DNA of 64,000 nt from contig JAHWDD010000001.1 of the NCBI GenBank assembly GCA_023897205.1, forward strand, positions 4,836,001 to 4,900,000, given 5' to 3'. Shown in pieces: positions 1 to 10,326 of this stretch. How positions within the stretch are numbered: the first letter of the stretch is position 1; each line of letters begins with the position of its first letter. The notes beneath the pieces were generated by a model, which saw only the letters and a list, made by a program, of their open reading frames with translations, was not told the DNA's origin and did not search any database. This DNA comes from Exophiala sp. HKRS030 (taxonomy: Eukaryota; Ascomycota; Eurotiomycetes; Chaetothyriales; Herpotrichiellaceae). The position numbers were made by a program, and so were the translations under genes.

Positions 1-1354
1 TCCCTTGGAGCCATGATCGATCAATCTCATTGTCCTTGACGCGACGTGAGCGAAAATAGACTCCTGGCTTTGGAACCGCTTTTTCAAACACTGCGACCGA
101 GGGACGATGTTGGCCAGGCTTGCCCTGGGATTTCTCTGACATGGACTGGTGCCTACTGTGTAGACTCCGCGGCGGATTCTGAGAAGGTATTCCTCTAGTA
201 ACGCCGTCGCTCCATAACCTGTTAAACGTCCACGGAACCTTGCTTACACCGGCCGACTGTGGTGAATCCGCAGGCCACTCGTCACTAACGTGAGACACAG
301 ATGCTGACCTGGAAAGATTCAAGTTGTCTGCGAATGGCCGAGAAGGTTGAGATGTTCGTCTCTCGGAATCGAATTTTGGCTTTATATACTCCGAGAGGGA
401 ATGGCGCTTCTCTTGCCGGCCTTGCTTGCTTATTGAGGTTCTGCGCGTCTTCTCGCGAAGCACGGATGATTTCCCTGGAGGCCCTGAAACAGAGCCATTC
501 CTGCTCGCAATACTGCTGTCATTGGAAGTTGAAAGTTCAAGCCCGTTGACTCCCGCCGAGCTTCGTCTCCTGCCGAAATCGAAAGCGGAATTGCCATTAG
601 ATGGGAACCATTCAGACCCGGAGGCAGTGGCGTTGTTCAGACTGGCTAAATCCAACTCTGGGTGCGGCTTGGAATATCCATGTCGACGCGGTCTTTCACC
701 TGCAATGTCTGGCTTGAAATAATTCTCTGCAAGGGATTTTGATCTTTCCCACGCAGAAGCCCTTCTTGATCCAGTGTCCTTGATATCTTTTCCAGCTCCC
801 GATCTAGTGGACGACTTTCGACTTCCTGCAGGTGTGGAAAGACTTGTCGCTCCTGGCGCACCAGGACCATCCCTCCAGCTAAAGTAACCATTCCTGTCGA
901 CACCACTTTCAGGCCGTGGACTTCCAGGGCGCTGTGATCCTTGTGTCTGTATACGAGTTATCGTTCTGCTCAGAGGTGGTGACAATGGTGTTCCAGGTGA
1001 GGGCAAGTCTGAGGAGTCGTGGGAACGCTTTTTCGACAATAGCTCAGCAACATTGACAGTATTATAGTGAGTCAGAGGAAGTAGTGTGGCCTTGGTATCA
1101 GTTTCCTCTGTGTTTCGTGACGTTCCTGTACTTGGATTTAGTTCCACTGCTGGTGGGCTTTCGGATTCCTCCAGCACAGTCTCTGTTATCAAGATTCCAT
1201 TCGGGTTGCTTGCTGGAGGCGGATTAGTCCTAGAGCTTGTCCTGCTAAGTTGCAACGCAGCGAGAGCAGGTTCTTCGGAAGACTTGTTCCCGTCTGATTC
1301 TTCCAGTAATGGCTCGACGATAGTCTCCTTGTTTCGACCTCTTGAAAAGGGCAT
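1..1354 (-). CDS. Ser/Pro-rich protein, 5' part only (runs off left edge)
   Basis: The minus strand is open without a stop from an ATG at 1354 to base 1, giving 451 residues. An in-frame TAG lies 36 bases upstream of that ATG with no other ATG between, which fixes the start. The visible part is polar and looks disordered: it is rich in Ser, Pro, Arg and Asn, and begins MPFSRGRNKETIVEPLL. Close to the edge it changes to a more ordered stretch, GVYFRSRRVKDNEIDRSWLQ. From memory this resembles the segment just before the single membrane span of fungal type II membrane proteins with an extracellular GH16 glucanase-like domain, but the diagnostic part lies outside the window, so the function is a guess. 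It is divergent from the GT2 gene with about 840 bp between. I am sure it is a gene and unsure what it does. Confidence 0.75.
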   Translation of the reverse strand, partial: MPFSRGRNKETIVEPLLEESDGNKSSEEPALAALQLSRTSSRTNPPPASNPNGILITETVLEESESPPAVELNPSTGTSRNTEETDTKATLLPLTHYNTVNVAELLSKKRSHDSSDLPSPGTPLSPPLSRTITRIQTQGSQRPGSPRPESGVDRNGYFSWRDGPGAPGATSLSTPAGSRKSSTRSGAGKDIKDTGSRRASAWERSKSLAENYFKPDIAGERPRRHGYSKPHPELDLASLNNATASGSEWFPSNGNSAFDFGRRRSSAGVNGLELSTSNDSSIASRNGSVSGPPGKSSVLREKTRRTSISKQGRQEKRHSLSEYIKPKFDSERRTSQPSRPFADNLNLSRSASVSHVSDEWPADSPQSAGVSKVPWTFNRLWSDGVTRGIPSQNPPRSLHSRHQSMSEKSQGKPGQHRPSVAVFEKAVPKPGVYFRSRRVKDNEIDRSWLQG

Positions 1355-2192
1355 CTTGGGCAGGATCGAGGGACGCCTCAAACCAGATGCCTACCTCGGA
1401 ACAGCAGAGGTAACCTGCTGTTTTTCATCCGGTACAGTAGAGTCGTCGTCTTGCCTTTATTGTCGCATCACGTTTTCCTTCTGCTTCATACTTACACTTT
1501 CAATAGTATTTTAAAGTAGGACCAAGGCGCCCAGGTCTGTGCGAGTTTGACGATATAATGGTTCAGATCGATTGTCAACATATTGACCAGTCCTAGCTGA
1601 ATCCAATCGCCTGTCAGGACCCACCATCAGATCCTAGTGCAGAGATTCGTTGTCAATGCACCGGCACAATCTTCAAATCTTCGATATCCGACTCGGACCT
1701 CCTGGAGGTCAAAGCACATGGTAGGGCCAAAATCAAGCAGCTCAACTCCATGCGACGTCCTCAAATATTGACGATTTAACTTCGTCGTTCTATTCCACGT
1801 TTCTTCAGGAATTTCAAATATGGATCAGACCAAAGCAACGGATTTCGCCATACTCGCGTTATTCGGGAATCGGCATCCATCCGATCCTTTAGAGCGCGGC
1901 CAAGACTACCTCTTTCAATGGAAAGTCAAGTTATTCAGAGTTCAATGATGATGCGCTCAGTCTGGACGTTCTGTCCACAAAATTCGAACAACATGTGGCT
2001 TGAGTTCGATTGACCAAGTAGGTATGACGACGAGGAGGCCGAGGTGATGTGGATTGGTAAGTGCAGTCCTACTTTGATATTGTTCTGTGGTTCTAGAAAG
2101 CGTCCGTTCTCAAAAGACTCGAGTCTCTTGGTTCTCTCTCCCAACTTGAGCGCACTTGTTTTGTGCAGGCCTTTCTTCTGGTTGTTGTAGCA
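1355..2192. other. Divergent intergenic region with probable 5'-UTR intron
   Basis: This is the shared promoter of the left-edge gene and the GT2 gene. A good donor (GTAAGT at 2056) with acceptors at about 2099 and 2170 suggests an intron in the 5' leader of the GT2 mRNA. I see no further coding sequence. Confidence 0.5.
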
Positions 2193-4951
2193 ATGTCCCC
2201 GGCGACTCTACATCCTGGGCCGCGACGCCCAAAACCCATTCAAGTGCCAACCTTGGACACTATCCATCAGCTAGATGACAATGACGATGAAGATGTGGCA
2301 CCAGATGTCATCCCTGATGCCGCACAACGAGTTGCTTCGACTACATCTTCAAAGGTCAATGGTGGCGAACTTCCCCCCAACTATGTCAAGTTCGAGGTAA
2401 TGCTCTTGTACCTTCGGCAACAACAACTCGAAAAGCGTTGGGCAATAGAGAACAACACGACCGAGGGTGTGATCTTAAGAAGAGGTAAAGACGATTACAT
2501 CTGCAGACCCTTGGAACTACCCAAGCATGTGAATGGGTTTTATGACGAAGCAACGAAGCTCAATGTCAAAGTGGGTATCCGGGCGATCCTCTGGGAACAT
2601 AATATTTACATGTATGACAGGTTGCAATGACAGTCAGAACTACAGTCATCCAGACGTTTCTCAGTTCGTACAAACACCAGTATGTACCTTTTAACAATGG
2701 CCAACGTCTTCGGATTATCGACAGTATCAGTGAACTCTCTTTCAGCAAGCGACACTACTATGCAGCATTTGTCCGAGGCCAAGGTCTACTTGTTGTCTGG
2801 GATGAGGATCCCACTCTCTTGTTCGATAGAGCGGAGCACATCCAGAGATATATTGTCAATATGTTATGGACCGCAGAAGATCTTGCTGGTGAAGGCGACG
2901 ATGAAGACGACATTGAGGACGAGAAAACAATGATTGGCCTGGCACCCAAGCAAGCTGAGACGGCTTCTGGAAACTACGTTATCGACCCTGAGTCGAAGGC
3001 CGGTGAGGTATGGGAGAAACCTAGGAAAATAGTGCTTTATCAGTCGATACTGGTAGGCCTAGTCGCAATTCTAACAATATTCTGTCTGGCAATCGGATGG
3101 AGAAGGATTGCCATCGAGATTACTATCGATCACAGCTATGTCCGACTCGCCATTCTCATAGCCGCACCGTTGGAAGCGTGGCTGGGATGGTTCTTCTTCA
3201 TGACATTGGTCAATGGCGTTTCTCAGATTATTGGTCCCGTCGCCCAACTCACCAAAAATTCAAAGTTTTACTCATCAAGACCTCCGGTCCGTCTAACCAA
3301 GAAAGACCTTCCTCATGTTACAATTCAATGTCCGGTCTACAAGGAGGGTCTTGAGGCAGTCATTCATCCTACTATGGTGTCAATCAATAAGGCAATCTCG
3401 ACCTACGAACTCCAAGGCGGCAGTGCCAACATTCTAATCAACGACGATGGCTTGCAACTCATCTCCGAGGAACATGCTCGTAGGCGACTGCAATATTACG
3501 AAGATAACAATATTGGATGGATCGCCCGTCCGCCGCATCAGCCCAAGGGAGATGAAAATGGTGAGAACGTGTACGTGCGCGCCGGCAAGTTCAAGAAAGC
3601 CTCAAACATGAATTACTGTCTCGACGTGAGCGTCCGAATCGAGGACAAGATGGCCCAGACTATACGCACACCGACTTGGACCCAGGAGGACGAAAATCTA
3701 CTCTATCAGCATTGTTTCGACGAGGTCATTAAAGAGGATCAAGGTCGAACTTGGGGCAACGGCGACATACGAGTAGGCGATTATATCCTACTTATTGACT
3801 CCGACACTCGCGTTCCGGAGGATTGTCTCCTCGACGCCGTTTCGGAGATGGAAGCCTCACCAGAAGTCGCCATCATTCAGTATTCCTCAGGCGTACTCAA
3901 TGTTACGACCAGTTTCTTCGAACGGGCCATCACCTTCTTCACTAACTTGGTTTACACTGCCATTCGTTTCGCTGTTGCCAATGGCGACGTCGCGGCTTTT
4001 GTAGGGCACAATGCGATCCTCAGGTGGTCGGCTGTCCAGGATGTCCGATACTCTGACGCAGTCACTGGATCCGAGAAATATTGGGCCGAAAATACCGTCT
4101 CGGAAGATTTCGACATGGCTCTCCGCCTTCAAGGTCGAGGCTACATCCTCCGCTTTGGCACGTACTGTGGCGACAAGTTCAAGGAGGGTGTCTCGTTGAC
4201 CGTCTACGACGAACTGGCTCGTTGGGAGAAATACGCCTACGGGTGTGCCGAGCTTGTATTTCAGCCGTTTCGGTACTGGTTCGTCCGGGGTCCCTTTACG
4301 CCCATGTTTCGACGTTTCATGTGCAGCCCGATGAGCCTGATGGGCAAGATCACCATCATGGCGTACGTCGGCACCTATTTCGCCATCGCGTCCGCATGGC
4401 CGCTCACCGTCATGAACTACTTCCTCATCGGCTGGCTGAACGGGTACATCGACCAGGCCTACGTGAACAGTTTCAACATCTACTTTGGCATCGTGGTCGT
4501 GTTCCAGGCCTTGGGCACCGTCAGTCTGGCCGTGCTGCGGTACCGCACGGAGAACCGGTCCCTCTTGGGCTCGTTGATCGAGAACCTCGCCAACCTTTTG
4601 CTGTTGACCGTCTACCTGGGCGGCCTCAGCCTGCACGTGTCCCAGGCCATCCTGTCGTACTTGTTCAGCATCGACATGACGTGGGGCGCGACGGCCAAGG
4701 AGGCCGAAAACACCTCGTTCTTCCGCGAGATCCCCGTGATTCTGAAAAAGTTCAAATTCACGTTTTGCTTCTGCCTCGTTTCCACCACGACCATGATCGT
4801 CATGGCCGGCGTCGGCCCCGTGGGGGCCCTGGTCCCGTACGACTGGCGGATCACGACCTTCACGGCCATCTTCCCCTTGGCCATATTGACCGTCAATCAC
4901 TTCTTGTTGCCGTTGGCACTGAATCCTGGATTGATGCAATTTACCTTTTAA
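2193..4951 (+). CDS. GT2 family membrane glycosyltransferase (ZtGT2/FgGT2 type)
   Basis: There are two exons, 2193-2570 and 2621-4951; the 50-bp intron joins ...KLNVK to VAMTVRTTVIQ in frame, for a total of 902 residues. The start is the ATG of MSPATLHPGPRR; the open frame reaches further up but has no earlier ATG. Two membrane spans precede a processive GT2 domain with VTIQCPVYKE at its start, the metal-binding DSD at about 519-521, the ED of EDFD near 621 and an ARWEKY motif (the RW signature) near 660, followed by several C-terminal spans. The family, described as a type 2 glycosyltransferase needed for polar hyphal growth in Zymoseptoria and Fusarium, is thought to make an outer-wall polysaccharide; the product is unknown. 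The last 750 bases are clearly more GC-rich than the rest, which opens long meaningless antisense frames. Confidence 0.93.
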
Positions 4952-5695
4952 AAGATGGAGAAAATCTATAGAAGAGTACAAAGTATAAAATTCTAGACAA
5001 ATTCTAGACAAATTCTAGACGCCAGAGTTCTAGATCTCAGAGTATGGAAAACCTGCACGTCTCGCGAGCAATTTACATCCACAATGGCCGTGTTTTGCAC
5101 CAACATCCGGATGCTTCCTACTTGTAAAGGCCATGATTCTCGTCAAGATACCCGTGTGTACAGAACTTACACAGCAACAGAAAGTTCACGCACGGATCAT
5201 TTTTATTCAGCTCGTTGGTACATACACAATTCACCATACAAGAATAAAATTATGGTTTTGATGTTTCCGTCTCGGTCGAGGTCCAGCCCCCCCCCTCCAG
5301 CTTGGAACCACCACCCCCCTCCCGGATGGGGTAGAAAGTTCCAATCTACCTAATCTACCAAGGTAATAAACTTGTACCTTTCTAACCTACCTACGGCAAT
5401 CTGGTACTCTGTAGAAGATTGAAAATACCGCAGCCATGACCGGATTGAGAAATAACATGCTCAAGTTTAGGAAAGCGGTCGGGAAATAATTCCATTGATA
5501 ACTCATACTCGTAGCAAAAACTAAAAAAAAAGTGCATCTCTGATCGATCAATCTCCGCTCGTGTCGATAATTTTCATGCTTCATAAACAAGTCCGACCGC
5601 CGCTCATCGATGTTCCAGGCCTTCCAGAGTGGAACTCCACCATCCCATTCCGATCGAAAATCAATCTTTAATAGGAATACCGACCAGATGTCAGC
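4952..5695. other. Convergent 3' region between GT2 and VIP1-like genes
   Basis: This holds the two 3' UTRs. A short tandem repeat lies at its left end and C-rich runs near 5288-5322. No coding sequence is supported. Confidence 0.6.
4988..5020. repeat. 11-bp tandem repeat x3 (AAATTCTAGAC)
   Basis: Three perfect head-to-tail copies of AAATTCTAGAC occupy 4988-4998, 4999-5009 and 5010-5020, just after the GT2 stop codon. Each copy contains the palindrome TCTAGA, and a further TCTAGA follows near 5029. It would sit in the 3' UTR. Confidence 0.9.
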
Positions 5696-6793
5696 TCAGA
5701 CGCTGCCCGCCGGCAGTTGCTGCCCGCTTGCTTGAGCAGCCTCCTTTGCTTCAGTGGTAGCGGAATCACTGCCCTTGGCGCAGTTGGAGCATGCACAATG
5801 ACCAGGTGGGCAAGGGCAGTTTCCTTCAGAGCCTCCACATTTGCAGACAGTCTTGTCGGTGCCTTTGACTGGTTCTGGCTGATTGTCACCCAGACCACTC
5901 TTGGCACAGTTGGCGCAATTGCAATGTCCTGGAGCACAGCCGCAAACACCCTCGGCACCACCACACTTGCAAACTGTCTTGTCAGTTCCGGGGACTTCCT
6001 CGGGCTCATGGGCCTTGCCAGCCTTGAGATCTGCAAGTCTTCTGGCTTCATTGTGCACATCTCTGACTTGCTTGTCCCCCTGCAGATAGTATTCTCGCAC
6101 TCTCTGTCCAGTAGGGGTGTTGAGAGCTTTTTCAAAGTAGGAATTGAGACCTCCCCACGCACTCATGGCTTTATCAGTGACGCCGTACTTTGTATCAACT
6201 GACTTGGCCTTGTCTGTTGCCTTGAACTTCTGGTCAAAGTTGGACAGAGCACCAGTGAACCTCGAACTGAATCCGTGTTCTTTATCCACCGTAATTGCCC
6301 TGTTGATAACATTGTCGGATAGAGCATAGCCATGAGCTAGGTACTCGGCGACGATTCTCGTGCGAGGCTTGTCTTCTTGCGGGATATGGTCGTCTGGGAG
6401 GGAGGATGAAACAGCTGCGCCGGCCTTGGAGGCGACGTCATCGAGAGTGCTCGCAGTCGAGACATGGACTTGAGACTTTCCAAGCTGGGTGTTATCGAGC
6501 AGGAGAGCGGTCTTCGCGGCACTTTTGAAAATTAGCTTGCTGGGTTTGTATTGGAGTCTAACTTCTCGACTTACGTTTCCTTTTCAAAGGTCACTGTGGC
6601 AGATTTTCCAGCATCTGCAGCGTCTGACTCAGGTGTCACTGAAATGTTGGTGATTTTTCCACTGTGTGGAAGTGTTAGTGTTGTTTCATAGGAATGTAGC
6701 TGCATATTGAACTTACCAGAAACTGAAGAAGTCCTTGACTTCCTTCTCACTCGTCTCGTGAGAGATGCCCTTGACGTGGACTGTAGTCGACAT
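5696..6793 (-). CDS. vip1: VIP1-like RRM protein with doubled metallothionein-like tail
   Basis: There are three exons on the minus strand, 6717-6793, 6575-6661 and 5696-6521; introns of 55 and 53 bp with GTAAGT donors keep the frame, giving 329 residues. Residues 1-75 form an RNA-recognition motif (TTVHVKGISHETSEKEVKDF, then VTFEKE), as in fission yeast Vip1 and its Aspergillus relatives. The middle is helical and conserved in that family. The tail holds two 22-residue cysteine repeats at 239-260 and 281-302, each introduced by GTDKTV, with identical spacing CxC-x6-CxC-x4-CxC-x2-C, seven Cys each. That closely follows the seven-Cys layout of the Neurospora copper metallothionein. I infer a metal-binding or metal-sensing tail on an RNA-binding protein. 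A TATAAAA box lies about 100 bp upstream of the ATG. Confidence 0.9.
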
Positions 6794-8176
6794 CTTGAGG
6801 AAATTTGGCGATAGTGAGTTGCTGAGAGGAATTTGGAAGATGGTATGAAGAGTCGAAACTGAATTTTAACTGCAAAACGTATGCCTCGAGGGTTTTATAA
6901 AATTGTTCCGGTCTTCCTAAGGACAAGTTGTAATAATTCGATGGGACGAATGTGACGAGCTGCGCCTGCGATCGACTGATTTCGATACGTCATACGAAGA
7001 AACCCCGCCAAAAAGGGGAACGACTTGGCCTGCGCCACTCCATCTGGTCCAGCCACCCAGAATTATCAGCCACAGCACACGTCGTCAGCCAAGGCGAAAT
7101 ACGAGATACGAGGCTCGAGTCTGCGCAGGCAGTCGCATTCAGCGGTCCAAGAGACGAGTACGAGGTATTTGCGCAGAGCACTCGACGAGACTCTGCCATG
7201 TTTGAGACTGAGCATCAAATTCGACAAGGAAGGAAGTTGACGACGAGCTGCGCGTACGAGTACAGAATTGCCTCGGATTCGGACGTCAAGCTTCAATTGC
7301 TTCTAGGACCCTGGAACCCGGACTTCTCCTCACCCGAGACTCAGGGCAGCGACAGCAGCAGAAGGTGAATATGAAGACTGCAACACTACTTCTACATCCA
7401 GACAGACCCAAAATACATACTCGGTGATGTCCTCACCATCCACGACGTCGGTTCCGACACTCAAGGCACAAGGAAAGTCGATACAATTCAGGACAAGCTC
7501 CTCCAAGCCTTTCCCGGCTTATCATGGATCCAGTCCAGGACTATGGGAGTCCGGGAGGCGCACCGTCGGCAGGCTGGGCAAAAGCTTTGCCTGCCGTCCA
7601 CACGATTGGATGTTTTTTTGTTTTCCCATGGTCAGAGAAAAGAAAACGCAACACGTCGATATTTGCTAGCCCCAGATGGGCCTTCGGAGCTGATGGTCTA
7701 CCTGCTCATTTACCCACCTTTCATCTGGCCAAACGTGGCTAACATGCCCCTGCAAGGAAAAGATCGATCAAATAATCTTGCTCCGATTGCATTGCACGAG
7801 ACGACCCATGTCCACAGCTGGAAAACCTCCTCCTTTCCCATTCCTCGGCTACTGCTTACCCACGAGCCTCGTGACCTCCACCGATCTGCTTCTCACCTCT
7901 TTTCTTTTGCTGTTGTTCCTCTTTGCTTTTTATCTCCATCTTACTCCCCCATCTTTTACCAAAAGTTCAATACCCCGACCGGAGGAAATTCTGCCTCTGT
8001 TTGGTAATGAGCTAGACGCGAATATCTAGGACTAGATCCCGCAACAAGAAGATTAATCCTTTCTACACACTGCTCATGTCGACGCATTTTCTCTGAGCTC
8101 TACCTTGCAGCTTCTTGCTTCCAGTCACGCGACCAAAGTCGATTGCAGCATCTCTCCTCAACCCCCCCAAAGCACC
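6794..8176. other. Divergent intergenic region, VIP1-like / permease
   Basis: A 1.4-kb promoter region, with pyrimidine-rich sequence at 7830-7970 that looks like the leader of the permease mRNA. Frames of up to 154 codons occur but lack protein-like composition or family resemblance, so I call none. Confidence 0.5.
6893..6902 (-). promoter_or_regulatory. TATA box of the VIP1-like gene
   Basis: TTTTATAAAA, identical on both strands, lies 100 bp upstream of the VIP1-like start codon. A clear TATA box suggests strong or stress-regulated expression. The assignment rests on position only. Confidence 0.5.
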
Positions 8177-10001
8177 ATGGCGCGCACCAAGGGCGATACC
8201 GATAGCAACACGTTAGCCCTACTCGGCAAGAAAGAAGTGCTGAAGCGACGTTTCGGATTCTGGTCACTTTTCGGTTTCGCCGTGTGCGAGTTGATCACCT
8301 GGGAGACGGTACTTGCCTTGTTCAGCCAGGGCTTCAACAATGGTGGACCAGCGGGACTGGTGTATGGCTTCATCATAGCCTGGTCCTCAACCTTGTCTGT
8401 ATATACCGTGATTTCTGAGCTCGCATCCATGGCGCCCATCGCTGCCGGCCAGTATTATTGGGTGTACATCCTGGCTCCCGAACGGTACAAGGTATTTTGC
8501 AGCTACATAATTGGTTGGCTCACATCCCTGGCGTGGGTAGCCACCGTTGCGACCGAGACCATCTTCGCCGGTACTATGCTCCAGGGCCTTATAATCCTTG
8601 ATCATGAAAATGATTACGACCCAAAGCGATGGCAGGGAACACTACTTGCCTGGTTGGTGATCGTTGTAGCCATCTTCGTCAACGTTGTCATCCCAGGAGC
8701 ACTACCAAAATTCGAGATCTTCATCATCGTCTTCCACATTGCCGGTTTCATTGCAATTGTGTCGGTCCTGTGGGTTTATTCCCCTCACAACTCGGCGCAC
8801 TTTGTCTTCACCACGGCTTTGAACGAAGGCGGTTGGCCAACACAAGGACTGTCCTACTGCGTCGGTTTTCTGGGCAACGTGGCCACGTTTGTCGGGGCGG
8901 ATGCCTCCGTACACATGGCAGAGGAGGTTGCCAACGCGCCCTTGAATATCCCCCGAGCCATTGTGGGCGCAATGCTCATCAACGGCGCCGTAGGCTTCAC
9001 CATGATGCTGACGTTGCTCTTCTGTCTGGGTGATGTGGACTCGGTGCTTAACACTGCGACGGGTTACCCCTTCATGCAGATCTTCAAAGGTAAACCCACC
9101 CCTTGGTGGTCTTTTTGTGGTGCTAACAGAGTGGCCAGACAGCGTCAACAGCACCGCCGGTGCAACGGCGATGGGCGCCATTGTCCTTGCACTGACATGG
9201 GCCTGCGCAACCGGTATCATCACAACTGCTAGCCGTATGACTTGGTCCTTTTCCCGTGACAAAGGTACGCCATTCAGCTCCGTCGTCAGCTACGTTTCGA
9301 AGACTCGCAGAATCCCGACTGTTGCTGTGCTCGTGGTCACCGGCATAGCCGCGCTCCTTACTCTGATCTACATCGGCTCCGACACCGCCTTCAACGATGT
9401 CATCTCGCTCACCATAACGGGTTTCTACAGCTCTTATTTCCTCCCTGCCGCGTTCCTCCTGTACAACCGTGTCAAAGGTCGTATACAGCCACACAATCAG
9501 CAAACCCCAGGTCTTCCCGTCGAGTCAGACGACATGAGCGATGACAATGCCGTCAAAGTTCCAATCTCTAACGGGGATAGTATCTCCAGCGTCCCGAGGA
9601 AGAACGAAGCTGCTGGAGCCGACGACGACGATATCAAGAAGACTGCATATACTGACGCCGAGTCATCTACGTACCCTCCAGCGGTGAATCAGGATCGCCG
9701 CTTTTCCATCGCCGAGGCCCCGTTGGTCTGGGGCCCTTTCCACCTTCCCGGCTGGTTCGGCATCATCAACAATGCCTATGCGTGCTTGTACATGATCTTT
9801 GTAATCTTCTGGAGTGTGTGGCCCCCTGCGACGCCCGTGAATTACCAGACGATGAACTACTCGGTTGTGGTGACGGGCGGGGTCATCATTTTCAGCGTTA
9901 TTTGGTATTACATTCGCGGTCACAAGGAGTACAAAGGACCCATCGTTGATGACGAGGTTGCGGCGATTGTGGTGCGGAGGGGAAGCGTAGGCGGTGTTTG
10001 A
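8177..10001 (+). CDS. APC-superfamily amino acid/choline-type permease
   Basis: There are two exons, 8177-9089 and 9139-10001; the 49-bp intron splits the Asp codon of ...QIFK-D-SVNSTAG. The product has 591 residues. The start is the first ATG (MARTKGDTDSN). About 12 hydrophobic spans can be picked out. Family marks are FGFWSLFGFAVCEL in the first span, GQYYWVYILAPERY, the FVGADASVHMAEEV motif in the middle, and ASRMTWSFSRDKGTPF. These place it with the fungal GABA/choline/amino-acid permeases (Hnm1-like, plasma membrane). A hydrophilic, acidic loop at about 418-500 (SDDMSDDNAVKVP, GADDDDIKK) separates the last spans and is longer than usual for the family. The substrate cannot be told from sequence. 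Confidence 0.92.
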
Positions 10002-10326
10002 TCTGCCCAGTATCTTTATCTTCGGGAGTACTCGCATCGCAGTGCGACTCGGTTCCTGCCTTTGCATGTCATGTCACGTATTGCGTATCTACGGGATAGG
10101 TGACTTGAGAGAGTTCTCGAAGCCAGGTCAAATGCGAGTACATTGCAATGACGCGAAGATGATGGCAGAATGTTTCTTTTGGACAGTCCGAAAATCTGCC
10201 GTATTAAGTGATGGATGTTCAAGAGGATGATTCGCACACTTGGATCCCCGCCTGCGACAAACGCTGAAATCCAAAATGCCAATGGCCAAGTAAATATATA
10301 CTCGGAACGAGAATTTCCCTCGTATT
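10002..10326. other. Convergent 3' region, permease / ALG10
   Basis: A short 3'-to-3' spacer of 325 bp in which I see no gene or repeat. Confidence 0.6.

Noticed and set aside
4081..4971. 296-codon plus-strand frame in the GT2 gene
   Set aside because: Arg/His/Pro-rich shadow frame of the GT2 coding sequence.
3887..5011. 374-codon minus-strand frame opposite the GT2 gene
   Set aside because: It mirrors the GC-rich 3' part of a certain gene, has Gln/Asp/His/Arg-rich composition typical of antisense frames and no family marks.
7543..8007. 154-codon plus-strand frame before the permease
   Set aside because: It starts without a proper ATG context, is pyrimidine-driven and overlaps the expected permease leader.
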